A stretch of 64,000 bases of DNA from Cellulomonas telluris (GTDB lineage: Bacteria > Actinomycetota > Actinomycetes > Actinomycetales > Cellulomonadaceae). The stretch is taken from positions 496,001-560,000 of the forward strand of contig NZ_QXFN01000003.1 in the NCBI RefSeq assembly GCF_004886325.1, written 5' to 3'. Each line of letters opens with the position of its first letter. Position 1 is the first letter of the stretch. Below the pieces are notes generated by a model. That model made no database searches. It saw only the letters and a list, made by a program, of their open reading frames with translations, and was not told the origin of the DNA. Positions 33,736 to 41,631 of the stretch are shown in pieces. A program made the translations under genes and the position numbers.

Positions 33736-35078
33736 GCGAGGGGTCCTTCCGGGCTGGTGGGCGAGGGCGGCGTGGGCGGGGGCGCGGCGAGCGCCGACGG
33801 TGCGGGTGACGCAGAGGCGGACGGACGGGCGGACGACGGCGTCGGGAGCTCGGCCCGCACCCGGAAGCCGCCGCCGGGCCGCGGTCCGGCCGTCACGGTG
33901 CCGCCGAACATCGCCGCGCGCTCGCGCATGCCCACCAGACCCTGCCCCAGGCCGTCGCTGTCCGCGGCCGCGCCGCGCCCGTCGTCGCTCACCTCGAGCC
34001 GGACCGCGTCGGGCAGCCACTGGAGCATGACCGTCACGGACGGGTCGGGACCGGCGTGCTTGAGCACGTTCGTCAGCGACTCCTGGGCGATCCGGTACAC
34101 CGTGAGGCCGGCGCCGGGAGGCAGGTGCCGCGGCGCCCCCAGGCGCACGAGCGAGACGCGCATGCCGCTCGTGCGCATGTGCGCGACCAGCGTCTCCAGG
34201 TCCTCGACCGCCGGCTGGGGAGCCGTCGCCGCGGCGCCCGCACCGGCCGCGGCGGCGGGACCCGCGTCCGCGGGTCCGGCCGCCGACCCGCCCGGGCGGT
34301 CGGCGTCGGTGCGCAGCACGCCGAGCAGCCGGCGCATGTCGGTGAGCGCGGCGCGGCCGGTCTCGGCGATCGTGCCCAGGGCGCGGGTGGCGGCGGCGGG
34401 GTCGGCCGCGGCGGCGTACCGGCCGCCGTCCGCCTGGGCGATCATCACGGTGAGGCTGTGCGCGACGATGTCGTGCATCTCCCGGGCGATCCGGGCCCGT
34501 TCGGCGGCGGCGCCGATGACCGCCTGCTGGTCGCGCTCGACCTCGAGCCGCTCGGCGCGGTCGACGAGGGCCTCGAGGTGCTCGCGACGGCTGCGCCGCA
34601 CGAGCGCGAACGCGAAGACCGCGAGGAACATCGAGCCGACCAGCACCCCGACGATGATCGCGGCCGGCCAGTAGAACGCCCCGTCGGTCGTGAGCAGCAC
34701 CGCGAGCAGCAGCGTGCCCACCGCGGCTCCCGCCATCCCGACCCGGTAGGCCCACCGGGGGCCGTGCACCGTGAGGGAGTAGAGGGCGACGAGCACGACG
34801 AGGTCCGCCGGGAACAGCAGGGGGATCCCGAGGAGCATGTGCGCGAGCGCGGCCGCGTAGACCGCGGCGGCGCTCGCCACCGGCCGCACGCGGCGCCACG
34901 CGAGCGGGCCGATCACCGCGAGGGCGGCGAGCCGGGTCGCGTTGCTCATCGGCTCCCCGGGCGCCGACATGTCGATCGCGATCGTCCCCATCACGAGCCA
35001 CAGCAGCGCGGCACCGACGGAGTCGACGGCGAACCGGTGGTCGTCCTCCCACCGCAGCATCCGGTCCCACCACGTCAC
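33732..35078 (-). CDS. sensor histidine kinase, NarL partner type
   Basis: A 448-residue kinase with about six N-terminal helices (to residue 160) and no large extracellular domain. The HisKA_3 phosphoacceptor is H202 in REMHDIVAHSL, and the HATPase has ESLTNVLKHAG and DDGRGAA. A long Ala-rich insert (about 255-290) and a Pro/Ser/Ala tail are low-complexity. The membrane-only sensor resembles kinases that sense envelope stress or antibiotics through an ABC transporter. TACGCT ends seven bases before the GTG. Confidence 0.92.
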   Translation of the reverse strand: MTWWDRMLRWEDDHRFAVDSVGAALLWLVMGTIAIDMSAPGEPMSNATRLAALAVIGPLAWRRVRPVASAAAVYAAALAHMLLGIPLLFPADLVVLVALYSLTVHGPRWAYRVGMAGAAVGTLLLAVLLTTDGAFYWPAAIIVGVLVGSMFLAVFAFALVRRSRREHLEALVDRAERLEVERDQQAVIGAAAERARIAREMHDIVAHSLTVMIAQADGGRYAAAADPAAATRALGTIAETGRAALTDMRRLLGVLRTDADRPGGSAAGPADAGPAAAAGAGAAATAPQPAVEDLETLVAHMRTSGMRVSLVRLGAPRHLPPGAGLTVYRIAQESLTNVLKHAGPDPSVTVMLQWLPDAVRLEVSDDGRGAAADSDGLGQGLVGMRERAAMFGGTVTAGPRPGGGFRVRAELPTPSSARPSASASPAPSALAAPPPTPPSPTSPEGPLA

Positions 35079-35084
35079 CGGGCG

Positions 35085-35090
35085 AGCGTA
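35085..35090 (-). promoter_or_regulatory. -10-like hexamer for the kinase-regulator pair
   Basis: TACGCT on the minus strand ends seven bases before the GTG at 35078; a leaderless transcript is predicted. Confidence 0.5.
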
Positions 35091-35247
35091 GGCGCCGCCG
35101 CCCGGCAGGGGCGTGCGCCCGAGGACGGAGGGCGCGCCGCACGCCGTCCGCCCGGGGGCGCACGCGGGGCGGCCGGCACGCGGCGTGGCGGTCCCGGCAC
35201 GCCGCCGGGTGGGACCTGGGTCTGGCGGACGTGGGGAGTCCGTGACC

Positions 35248-35253
35248 TAGCAT
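35248..35253 (+). promoter_or_regulatory. -10-like hexamer for the OmpR-type regulator
   Basis: TAGCAT ends seven bases before the ATG at 35260; no ribosome-binding site is seen. Confidence 0.55.
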
Positions 35254-35259
35254 GGCCGG

Positions 35260-35988
35260 ATGACCCAGGTGCTGCTGGCGGAGGACGACCCCGCGATTGC
35301 CGAGCCTTTGGCGCGGGCGTTGGGTCGTGAAGGTTACGACGTGCGCGTGCAAGGCACAGGTCAAGGCGCGATCGACGGAGCGGCGACCGCCGACCTCGTC
35401 GTCCTCGACCTCGGCCTGCCGGACATGGACGGGCTCGACGTCGCCCGCGCGATCCGCAGCCAGGGCCTCACCACGCCCGTCCTCGTGCTGACGGCACGCG
35501 CCGACGAGGTCGACCTCGTCGTCGGGCTCGACGCCGGTGCCGACGACTACGTGACGAAGCCGTTCCGCCTCGCGGAGCTGCTGGCCCGCGTGCGGGCCCT
35601 GCTGCGCCGCACGGTCGGCGACCCGCAGGACGAGGACGAGCTGCACGCGCAGGACGTGCGCGTCGACGTCGCGGCGCACCGCGCGTTCCAGGGCGAGCGC
35701 GAGCTGCACCTGACCGCCAAGGAGTTCGACCTGCTGCGGGTGCTCGTCGGCGCCGCCGGGACCGTCGTCTCGCGCGACGCGCTCATGCGCGAGGTGTGGG
35801 GCTCCGACCCCACCGGCTCGACGAAGACGCTGGACATGCACGTGTCCTGGCTGCGGCGCAAGCTCGGCGACGACGCGAACGCGCCCCGCTACGTCACGAC
35901 CGTCCGGGGCATGGGCTTCCGGTTCGAGGCCGGCTCCGCGACGGCCGCCGCGGGCGCGCCGGGTGCGGAGCAGCTCGACCGGGCCTGA
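35260..35988 (+). CDS. OmpR-family response regulator
   Basis: A 242-residue regulator. The receiver has acidic E8-D9-D10, phosphoacceptor D50 (LDLGLPDMDG) and K100 (YVTKPF). The C-terminal winged helix (LHLTAKEFDLLRVLV, KTLDMHVSWLRRKLG, RGMGFRF) is typical of OmpR/PhoB. It is followed three bases later by its kinase and leaves on the opposite strand from the NarL-type system. Target genes are not evident. Confidence 0.93.
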   Translation: MTQVLLAEDDPAIAEPLARALGREGYDVRVQGTGQGAIDGAATADLVVLDLGLPDMDGLDVARAIRSQGLTTPVLVLTARADEVDLVVGLDAGADDYVTKPFRLAELLARVRALLRRTVGDPQDEDELHAQDVRVDVAAHRAFQGERELHLTAKEFDLLRVLVGAAGTVVSRDALMREVWGSDPTGSTKTLDMHVSWLRRKLGDDANAPRYVTTVRGMGFRFEAGSATAAAGAPGAEQLDRA

Positions 35989-35991
35989 GCC

Positions 35992-37311
35992 GTGCGACGC
36001 CGCGTCCTGCAGGCGACGATCGCCGCCGTCACGGTGGCCGTCGTCCTGCTCGGCTTCCCGCTGGCCTTCCTCGGGGCCCAGCTCGTCCGGGAGAACGAGG
36101 TGCGCGGGCTGGAGGTGCGGGCCGAGTCCGTCGCGCGCACCGTCGACTTCCGGCTCGAGCAGGAGATCACCCTGAGCGACCGGATGCTCGAGCCGTACAC
36201 CGGCGGTGACGGGGAGGTCGCCGCGTCGGTCACGGTGCGCACCGCGGACGGGGAGACCTACCGCGCGGGCCCCGACGTCGTGGACCGCACCGTCGCCGTG
36301 CGCGTCACGTCCGACACGGCAGCCGTCGTCGTGCTCGAGGTCTCCTGGTGGGACGTGTTCTGGCTGTCCGCGCGGGTGATCGGGCTGGTCGTCGTCGCCG
36401 CCGTCGTCGCGTTCGGCGCCGGCATCGCCATGGCCATCTGGCAGGCCAACCGCCTGGCCGCCCCGCTCGTGTACCTCGCGGCGTCCGCCGAGCAGCTGGG
36501 GTCGGGGCAGGTGCGTCCCCAGCTGGAGCCCTCCGGCGTCGAGGAGATCGACCTCGTCGCTGCCGAGCTCGCCCGCAGCGCCGACCGCATGGCGGGCCGC
36601 CTCGCGGCCGAGCGACAGTTCGCCTCGGACGCCTCGCACCAGCTGCGCACGCCGCTGACGGCGCTGTCCATGCGGCTCGAGGAGATCATGCTCACCGCCG
36701 GGGAGCCGGAGGTCCGCGAGGAGGCCCGCATCTCCCTGGAGCAGGTCGAGCGTCTCGTCCGCGTCGTCGACGACCTGCTGACGCGGTCGCGCCGCGCCCA
36801 GGGCGGCACGACCGAGGCCGTCCGCCTCGTCGAGGTCGTCCGCCAGCAGGAGGAGGAGTGGGCGCCGACGTTCGCCGCCGCGGGGCGCCGCCTCGTGGTG
36901 GACGTGGACCCCGCGACGCAGGTGCTCGCGACGCCGGGTGCGCTGGCCCAGGTCCTCGCGACCCTGATCGAGAACTCCCTCAAGCACGGCGCCGGCACCA
37001 CGACGGTGCGCTCGCGCGCCGGCGGTCCCGCGCGGACCGTCGTCGTCGAGGTCGGGGACGAGGGTGCGGGTGTGCCCGACGACCTCGCCCCGCGGATCTT
37101 CGAGCGCGAGGTGACCTCCGGCGCCGGCACCGGGCTCGGCCTCGCGCTCGCGCGGGACCTCGCGAACGCCGACGGCGGCCGCCTCGAGCTCGCCCAGCGC
37201 CGCCCCGCCGTCTTCGCGGTGTTCCTCTCGGGCGTGCCGGCCTCGCTGCGGCCGGAGGTGGTGCTGCCGCGTGGCGCGATGGTGTCGGTCCGCCGGGACC
37301 GGCGGCGCTGA
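35992..37311 (+). CDS. sensor histidine kinase with HAMP domain
   Basis: A 439-residue kinase. Helix 1 (about 8-30), an extracellular sensor of about 90 residues and helix 2 (about 125-148) are followed by a HAMP segment, HisKA with H216 (ASHQLRTPLTAL), and HATPase motifs (ENSLKHG, DEGAGVP, GTGLGLAL). It pairs with the preceding OmpR regulator, with three bases between the genes. The small sensor domain gives no hint of the signal. Confidence 0.93.
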   Translation: MRRRVLQATIAAVTVAVVLLGFPLAFLGAQLVRENEVRGLEVRAESVARTVDFRLEQEITLSDRMLEPYTGGDGEVAASVTVRTADGETYRAGPDVVDRTVAVRVTSDTAAVVVLEVSWWDVFWLSARVIGLVVVAAVVAFGAGIAMAIWQANRLAAPLVYLAASAEQLGSGQVRPQLEPSGVEEIDLVAAELARSADRMAGRLAAERQFASDASHQLRTPLTALSMRLEEIMLTAGEPEVREEARISLEQVERLVRVVDDLLTRSRRAQGGTTEAVRLVEVVRQQEEEWAPTFAAAGRRLVVDVDPATQVLATPGALAQVLATLIENSLKHGAGTTTVRSRAGGPARTVVVEVGDEGAGVPDDLAPRIFEREVTSGAGTGLGLALARDLANADGGRLELAQRRPAVFAVFLSGVPASLRPEVVLPRGAMVSVRRDRRR

Positions 37312-37334
37312 CCCCGGCGACCGTGCCCGGCCCC

Positions 37335-37340
37335 TAGGGT
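37335..37340 (+). promoter_or_regulatory. -10-like hexamer for manA
   Basis: TAGGGT lies about 32 bases upstream of the GTG, giving a short leader that contains the AGGAGG at 37361-37366. Confidence 0.4.
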
Positions 37341-37371
37341 GGTGCCTCCACGACGACGGCAGGAGGGTGGC

Positions 37372-38568
37372 GTGCGGGCGATCGACCCGGTGCTGCAGCA
37401 CTACGCGTGGGGTTCGACCACGGCGATCCCCGAGGCGCTCGCGGCCGTACCCGACGGCCGGCCGGTCGCGGAGGCGTGGTACGGCGCCCACTCGTCCGCC
37501 CCGTCGCCCGTCGTGACGGACGGTGAGCCCGCCACGCTCGACCGCTTCATCGCGGACGACCCGCGCAGGGCCCTCGGCGACGACGTGGCGGCGCGGTTCG
37601 GCGGGCGCCTGCCGTACCTGCTGAAGCTCATCGCGGCAGCCGCCCCGCTGTCGCTGCAGGTGCATCCCACCCGCGAGCAGGCAGCGGCGGGCTTCGACGG
37701 CGAGGAGGCGCGCGGGATCCCCCTGGAGGACCCGCGGCGCAGCTACAAGGACCGCAACCACAAGCCGGAGATCGTCTACGCCCTGAGCCAGTTCGAGGCG
37801 CTCGTCGGCTTCCGTGCGCCACGCCGCACGGCGGAGATCCTGGCTCACGTGGACCACCCGGTCGCCAAGCGCCTCCTCGACCTCGTGACGGCCGACGCCA
37901 CCTCCGAGGGGGTGCGCGCCGCCTTCACCGACCTCGTCGGCCCCGGCACCCGTCCCGCCCCCGAGGAGGTCGACGAGCTGGCGCAGATCTTCGCTGCGCG
38001 GCTGAGCGAGGGATCGCCGTCGCCCCGCACCGACCGTGCGGTCGCCACCTTGGCGGCCGCCTACCCGGGGGACCCGGGAGCGATCACGGCCGTGCTCCTC
38101 AACCCGGTGACCCTGCGTCCCGGTGAGGCTTGCTTCGTCCCCGCCGGCTCCGTCCACGCGTACCTGCGGGGCTCGGCCATCGAGGTCATGGCGAACTCGG
38201 ACAACGTCCTGCGCGCCGGGCTGACGTCCAAGCACGTCGACATCCCGGAGCTCCTGCGCACCGTCGACTGCGTCGCGGCGCCTCCGATCCGCATCGCTGC
38301 CGAGCGCTCCTTCGACGCGACGGAGGTGTTCTACGCGCCCGTCGACGACTTCGAGCTGTCGGTCACGCGTCTCACCGACGGTCGCCCGGCACGTCTGCCC
38401 GGTGTGGGCCCGCGGATCGTGCTCTGCCTGGAGGGGGCGTGCCGTCTCGCCGCGGGCGGTGGCGAGACGCTCGAGGTGAGCAGCGGTCGGGCGGCGTTCG
38501 TCGAGGCCGCGGACGGGCCGTTGACCGTGCAGGGGTTCGGGCAGCTGGTCCAGGCATCCGTTCCCTGA
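37372..38568 (+). CDS. manA: mannose-6-phosphate isomerase, class I
   Basis: A 398-residue type I isomerase. Zinc ligands are visible as Q96 and H98 (LSLQVHP), E133 (NHKPEIVYAL) and H262 (VPAGSVHAYLRG). It interconverts fructose-6-phosphate and mannose-6-phosphate, feeding GDP-mannose and mannosylated glycans, which fits the glycosyltransferase locus further on. The GTG at 37372 is preceded by AGGAGG. It lies just upstream of purK-purE on the same strand. Confidence 0.95.
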   Translation: MRAIDPVLQHYAWGSTTAIPEALAAVPDGRPVAEAWYGAHSSAPSPVVTDGEPATLDRFIADDPRRALGDDVAARFGGRLPYLLKLIAAAAPLSLQVHPTREQAAAGFDGEEARGIPLEDPRRSYKDRNHKPEIVYALSQFEALVGFRAPRRTAEILAHVDHPVAKRLLDLVTADATSEGVRAAFTDLVGPGTRPAPEEVDELAQIFAARLSEGSPSPRTDRAVATLAAAYPGDPGAITAVLLNPVTLRPGEACFVPAGSVHAYLRGSAIEVMANSDNVLRAGLTSKHVDIPELLRTVDCVAAPPIRIAAERSFDATEVFYAPVDDFELSVTRLTDGRPARLPGVGPRIVLCLEGACRLAAGGGETLEVSSGRAAFVEAADGPLTVQGFGQLVQASVP

Positions 38569-38572
38569 CGGC

Positions 38573-38578
38573 TAGGCT
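38573..38578 (+). promoter_or_regulatory. -10-like hexamer for purK
   Basis: TAGGCT ends nine bases before the GTG at 38587, giving a leaderless or nearly leaderless transcript. Confidence 0.4.
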
Positions 38579-38586
38579 CGTCGCCC

Positions 38587-39771
38587 GTGACCCCTCCCAC
38601 CGTGGCCGTCGTGGGCGGCGGCCAGCTCGCCCGCATGATGGCCGGACCCGCCACCGCGCTGGGGCTGCGCCTGCGCGTCCTCGTCGAGGCGCCCGGGTCG
38701 TCGGCCGCACAGGCGGTGGCCGACGGACCCGTCGGCGCCGCCGCCGACGTCGCTGCCGTGACCGCGCTCGTCGACGGTGCCGACGTCCTGACCTTCGAGC
38801 ACGAGCACGTCCCCGGGGACGTGCTCGACGCCGTCGCGGCCCGCGGCGTGCCGGTGCGGCCCGGACCCCACGCGCTGCTGCACGCGCAGGACAAGGTGGT
38901 GATGCGTGAGCGGCTGACCGCGCTGGGCGTCCCGTGCCCGCGGTGGTCACCGGTGTCCACCGGTGAGGAGCTCGCCGCCTTCCTGGCCGAGGCCGGCGGC
39001 CGGGCGGTCGTCAAGACCGCGCGCGGCGGCTACGACGGCAAGGGCGTGCGGGTCGTGCGCGACGCGAACGAGGTCGCGGACTGGCTGGACGCCGCGGCGG
39101 CCGGCACCGGCCCGCGTCTGCTGGTCGAGGAGCTCGTGCCGTTCCGCCGCGAGCTCGCCGCGCTGGTCGCCCGCGCGCCGTCCGGCGAGGTCGTCACCTG
39201 GCCCGTCGTGGAGTCCGTCCAGCGTGACGGCGTGTGCGCGGAGGTCGTCGCCCCGGCACCGGGCCTCGACCCGGCCACGGAGGCGGCGGCCGTCGAGGTG
39301 GCATGTCGCGTGGCCGAGGGGCTCGACGTCACGGGGGTGCTCGCCGTCGAGATGTTCGAGGTGGACGACCCGGACGGCGGCGCGCCGCGCGTGCTCGTCA
39401 ACGAGCTCGCGATGCGTCCCCACAACTCGGGGCACTGGACGATCGACGGTGCGGTCACCAGCCAGTTCGAGCAGCACCTGCGCGCCGTGCTGGACCTGCC
39501 GCTCGGGGGCACGGAGCCGCGCGCCCCGTGGACCGTGATGGTCAACCTGCTGGGCAGCGCCCTGGACGACCCGGCGCAGGCCCTGCCCGCCGTGCTCGCG
39601 GACCCCGGGGTGAAGGTGCACCTGTACGGCAAGGACGTGCGCCCCGGGCGCAAGCTGGGGCACGTGAACGTCAGCGGCCACGACCTCGAGGACGTCCGTG
39701 CGCGTGCACGGGCCGCCGTCGCGCTCCTGCGCGGCGAGACGTCCGCCACGCACGACGGAGGTACGGCATGA
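38587..39771 (+). CDS. purK: 5-(carboxyamino)imidazole ribonucleotide synthase
   Basis: A 394-residue ATP-grasp enzyme. The N-terminal GGGQLARMM, the ATP-grasp Lys segment [14 protein letters not shown] and the C-terminal [29 protein letters not shown] are diagnostic. It carboxylates AIR with ATP and bicarbonate in purine synthesis. Its stop overlaps the start of purE (ATGA), so PurK and PurE are made together, as is usual. Confidence 0.96.
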   Translation: MTPPTVAVVGGGQLARMMAGPATALGLRLRVLVEAPGSSAAQAVADGPVGAAADVAAVTALVDGADVLTFEHEHVPGDVLDAVAARGVPVRPGPHALLHAQDKVVMRERLTALGVPCPRWSPVSTGEELAAFLAEAGGRAVVKTARGGYDGKGVRVVRDANEVADWLDAAAAGTGPRLLVEELVPFRRELAALVARAPSGEVVTWPVVESVQRDGVCAEVVAPAPGLDPATEAAAVEVACRVAEGLDVTGVLAVEMFEVDDPDGGAPRVLVNELAMRPHNSGHWTIDGAVTSQFEQHLRAVLDLPLGGTEPRAPWTVMVNLLGSALDDPAQALPAVLADPGVKVHLYGKDVRPGRKLGHVNVSGHDLEDVRARARAAVALLRGETSATHDGGTA

Positions 39772-40304
39772 GCGGCGCGCCCGTGGTCGGCATCGTGATG
39801 GGCTCGGACTCCGACTGGCCGGTCATGCAGGCGGCGGCCGACGCCCTCGCCGAGTTCGACGTCCCGGTCGAGGTGGACGTGGTCTCGGCGCACCGGCAGC
39901 CCGACAAGATGGTCGCCTACGGGCGCGCCGCCGCCGAGCGGGGCCTGCGGGTGCTCGTGGCCGGCGCCGGCGGAGCCGCGCACCTGCCGGGCATGCTGGC
40001 GGCGGTCACGCCGCTGCCGGTCATCGGCGTGCCCGTGCCGCTCGCGCACCTCGACGGCATGGACTCGCTCCTGTCGATCGTGCAGATGCCCGCGGGTGTC
40101 CCCGTGGCGACGGTCTCGGTCGGTGGGGCCCGCAACGCCGGCCTGCTCGCCGTGCGCGTGCTCGCCGCCGGCGTCGACGACGAGGCCGCGCGTCTGCGTG
40201 CGGCGATGCTGCGGTTCCAGGACGGCCTGCGCGAGCAGGCCGACGCGAAGGGCGAGCGCCTGCGCGCCCTCGCGCACCGGCCGCCCGCCGGGTTCAGCGC
40301 CTGA
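39768..40304 (+). CDS. purE: N5-carboxyaminoimidazole ribonucleotide mutase
   Basis: A 178-residue class I PurE. The hallmark segments [19 protein letters not shown] and [10 protein letters not shown] are intact. It moves the carboxylate from N5 to C4 in purine synthesis, directly after PurK. The C-terminal tail is a little longer than in E. coli. It is translationally coupled to purK. Confidence 0.96.
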   Translation: MSGAPVVGIVMGSDSDWPVMQAAADALAEFDVPVEVDVVSAHRQPDKMVAYGRAAAERGLRVLVAGAGGAAHLPGMLAAVTPLPVIGVPVPLAHLDGMDSLLSIVQMPAGVPVATVSVGGARNAGLLAVRVLAAGVDDEAARLRAAMLRFQDGLREQADAKGERLRALAHRPPAGFSA

Positions 40305-40398
40305 CGGACGGGTGCCGCGCCACCACGCCTCGCCGGGGTGAGGCCGGCGTCGCGGGCGACGACCGCCCGCTCGCGCTGCGGGCGCCGCCGGACGTGCC

Positions 40399-40404
40399 TA
40401 CCGT
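40399..40404 (+). promoter_or_regulatory. -10-like hexamer for the acyltransferase
   Basis: TACCGT ends seven bases before the GTG at 40411; no ribosome-binding site. Confidence 0.5.
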
Positions 40405-40410
40405 CGTGCG

Positions 40411-41631
40411 GTGACGTCCGCGCCCTCCCGGGTCCCCGCGCCGACCCCTCGCCCCCACCTCCCGCAGGAGCCGGACCGGCCGCGCGCCCCGCGCCTCGTC
40501 GCGCTCGACGCGCTCCGCCTGGTGGCGGCCCTCGCCGTGGTGGTCTACCACTTCACGGCCCGGGAGGCGTCGGTGTGGGGGCCCGAGCAGGACCGCCTCG
40601 TCGGGGCGGTCGCGCCGTGGACCTCCTACGGCTCGCTGGGCCCCGAGCTGTTCTTCGTGATCTCGGGCTTCGTCATCCTCATGTCGGCCTGGGGACGCAC
40701 GACGGTCGCCGTGGTGGCCTCGCGCATCGGGCGGCTGTACCCCTCGTACTGGGTGGCCGTGCTCCTCACCGGCCTGCTCCTGCTCGTCGTGTGGCCCGAG
40801 GGCAAGCACGTCACACCGGGGCAGGTGGCGGTGAACCTCACGATGGCCCAGTCGGCGTTCGGCGTGCCGCACGTCGACGGCGTCTACTGGACGCTCTGGA
40901 CGGAGCTGCGGTTCTACGTCCTCGTGGGCGTCCTCGCCCTCGTCGGGGTGACACGGCGTCGGGTGCTGGCGGTCGCGTTCCTGTGGCCGCCGGTCGCCCT
41001 GCTCGCGGCCCGGCTGGGCCTGGACGACGTCGCGACGCTGCTCGTCGCCGACTACGCGCCGCTCTTCGCCGCCGGGATGGCGCTGTACCTGCTGTACCGC
41101 GACGGGCACGCGGCGCTGCCGTGGGCCGCCGTGGTCGTGAACACCGTGCTCGCGGTCGTGCTCGTCACGCCGTCCCGGGCGGCGGTCCTCGAGCGCGTCA
41201 CGGGGATCGTGCCCTCGACGGCCGGTCTGGCGGCGGGCGTGGTGCTGTGCGTGGCGCTCGTCGCGATCGTGGCGCTGACCCCGCTGCGCCGGGTCGACCG
41301 GCCGTGGGTCGCGGCCGCCGCCGCCCTGACGTACCCGCTCTACCTCGTGCACCAGTACTGGGGGCTGTGGACCATCGGACTGCTGGTCGACCGCGTGCCC
41401 ACCTGGGTCGCCGTCGCGGCGGCGGTGGCGGTGGCGGTCGCGCTCGCGTGGGTCATCCACCGCCTCGTGGAGGCGCCCTACGCGCCGGCCCTGCGCCGCC
41501 GGTCCGAGCGCGCGCTCACCGCGGTGCGCGACGCCCTGCTCACCCGGGTGAACCACGGGCCGCGCGCGCTCGAGGCGGCGGCACGCCTCGGGATCACGGA
41601 CCGTCAGCCGCCGGGGACGCCGCCGACCTGA
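40411..41631 (+). CDS. membrane acyltransferase 3 family protein
   Basis: A 406-residue protein with about ten helices. The early ALDALRLVAALAVVVYHFTAR carries the conserved His, and LGPELFFVISGFVIL and ASRIGRLYPSYWVAV are classic acyltransferase-3 segments. Such enzymes O-acetylate or acylate cell-surface glycans or lipids at the membrane. Its 3' end overlaps the convergent LCP gene by 28 bases. As the first gene of the surface-glycan locus, it probably decorates that polymer. Confidence 0.9.
   Translation: MTSAPSRVPAPTPRPHLPQEPDRPRAPRLVALDALRLVAALAVVVYHFTAREASVWGPEQDRLVGAVAPWTSYGSLGPELFFVISGFVILMSAWGRTTVAVVASRIGRLYPSYWVAVLLTGLLLLVVWPEGKHVTPGQVAVNLTMAQSAFGVPHVDGVYWTLWTELRFYVLVGVLALVGVTRRRVLAVAFLWPPVALLAARLGLDDVATLLVADYAPLFAAGMALYLLYRDGHAALPWAAVVVNTVLAVVLVTPSRAAVLERVTGIVPSTAGLAAGVVLCVALVAIVALTPLRRVDRPWVAAAAALTYPLYLVHQYWGLWTIGLLVDRVPTWVAVAAAVAVAVALAWVIHRLVEAPYAPALRRRSERALTAVRDALLTRVNHGPRALEAAARLGITDRQPPGTPPT

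Noticed and set aside
33736-38235. Minus-strand open frame reaching far upstream of the NarL-type regulator
   Set aside because: It overlaps four well-supported genes, has shadow composition, and the regulator's start is fixed by the GTGA overlap with its kinase.
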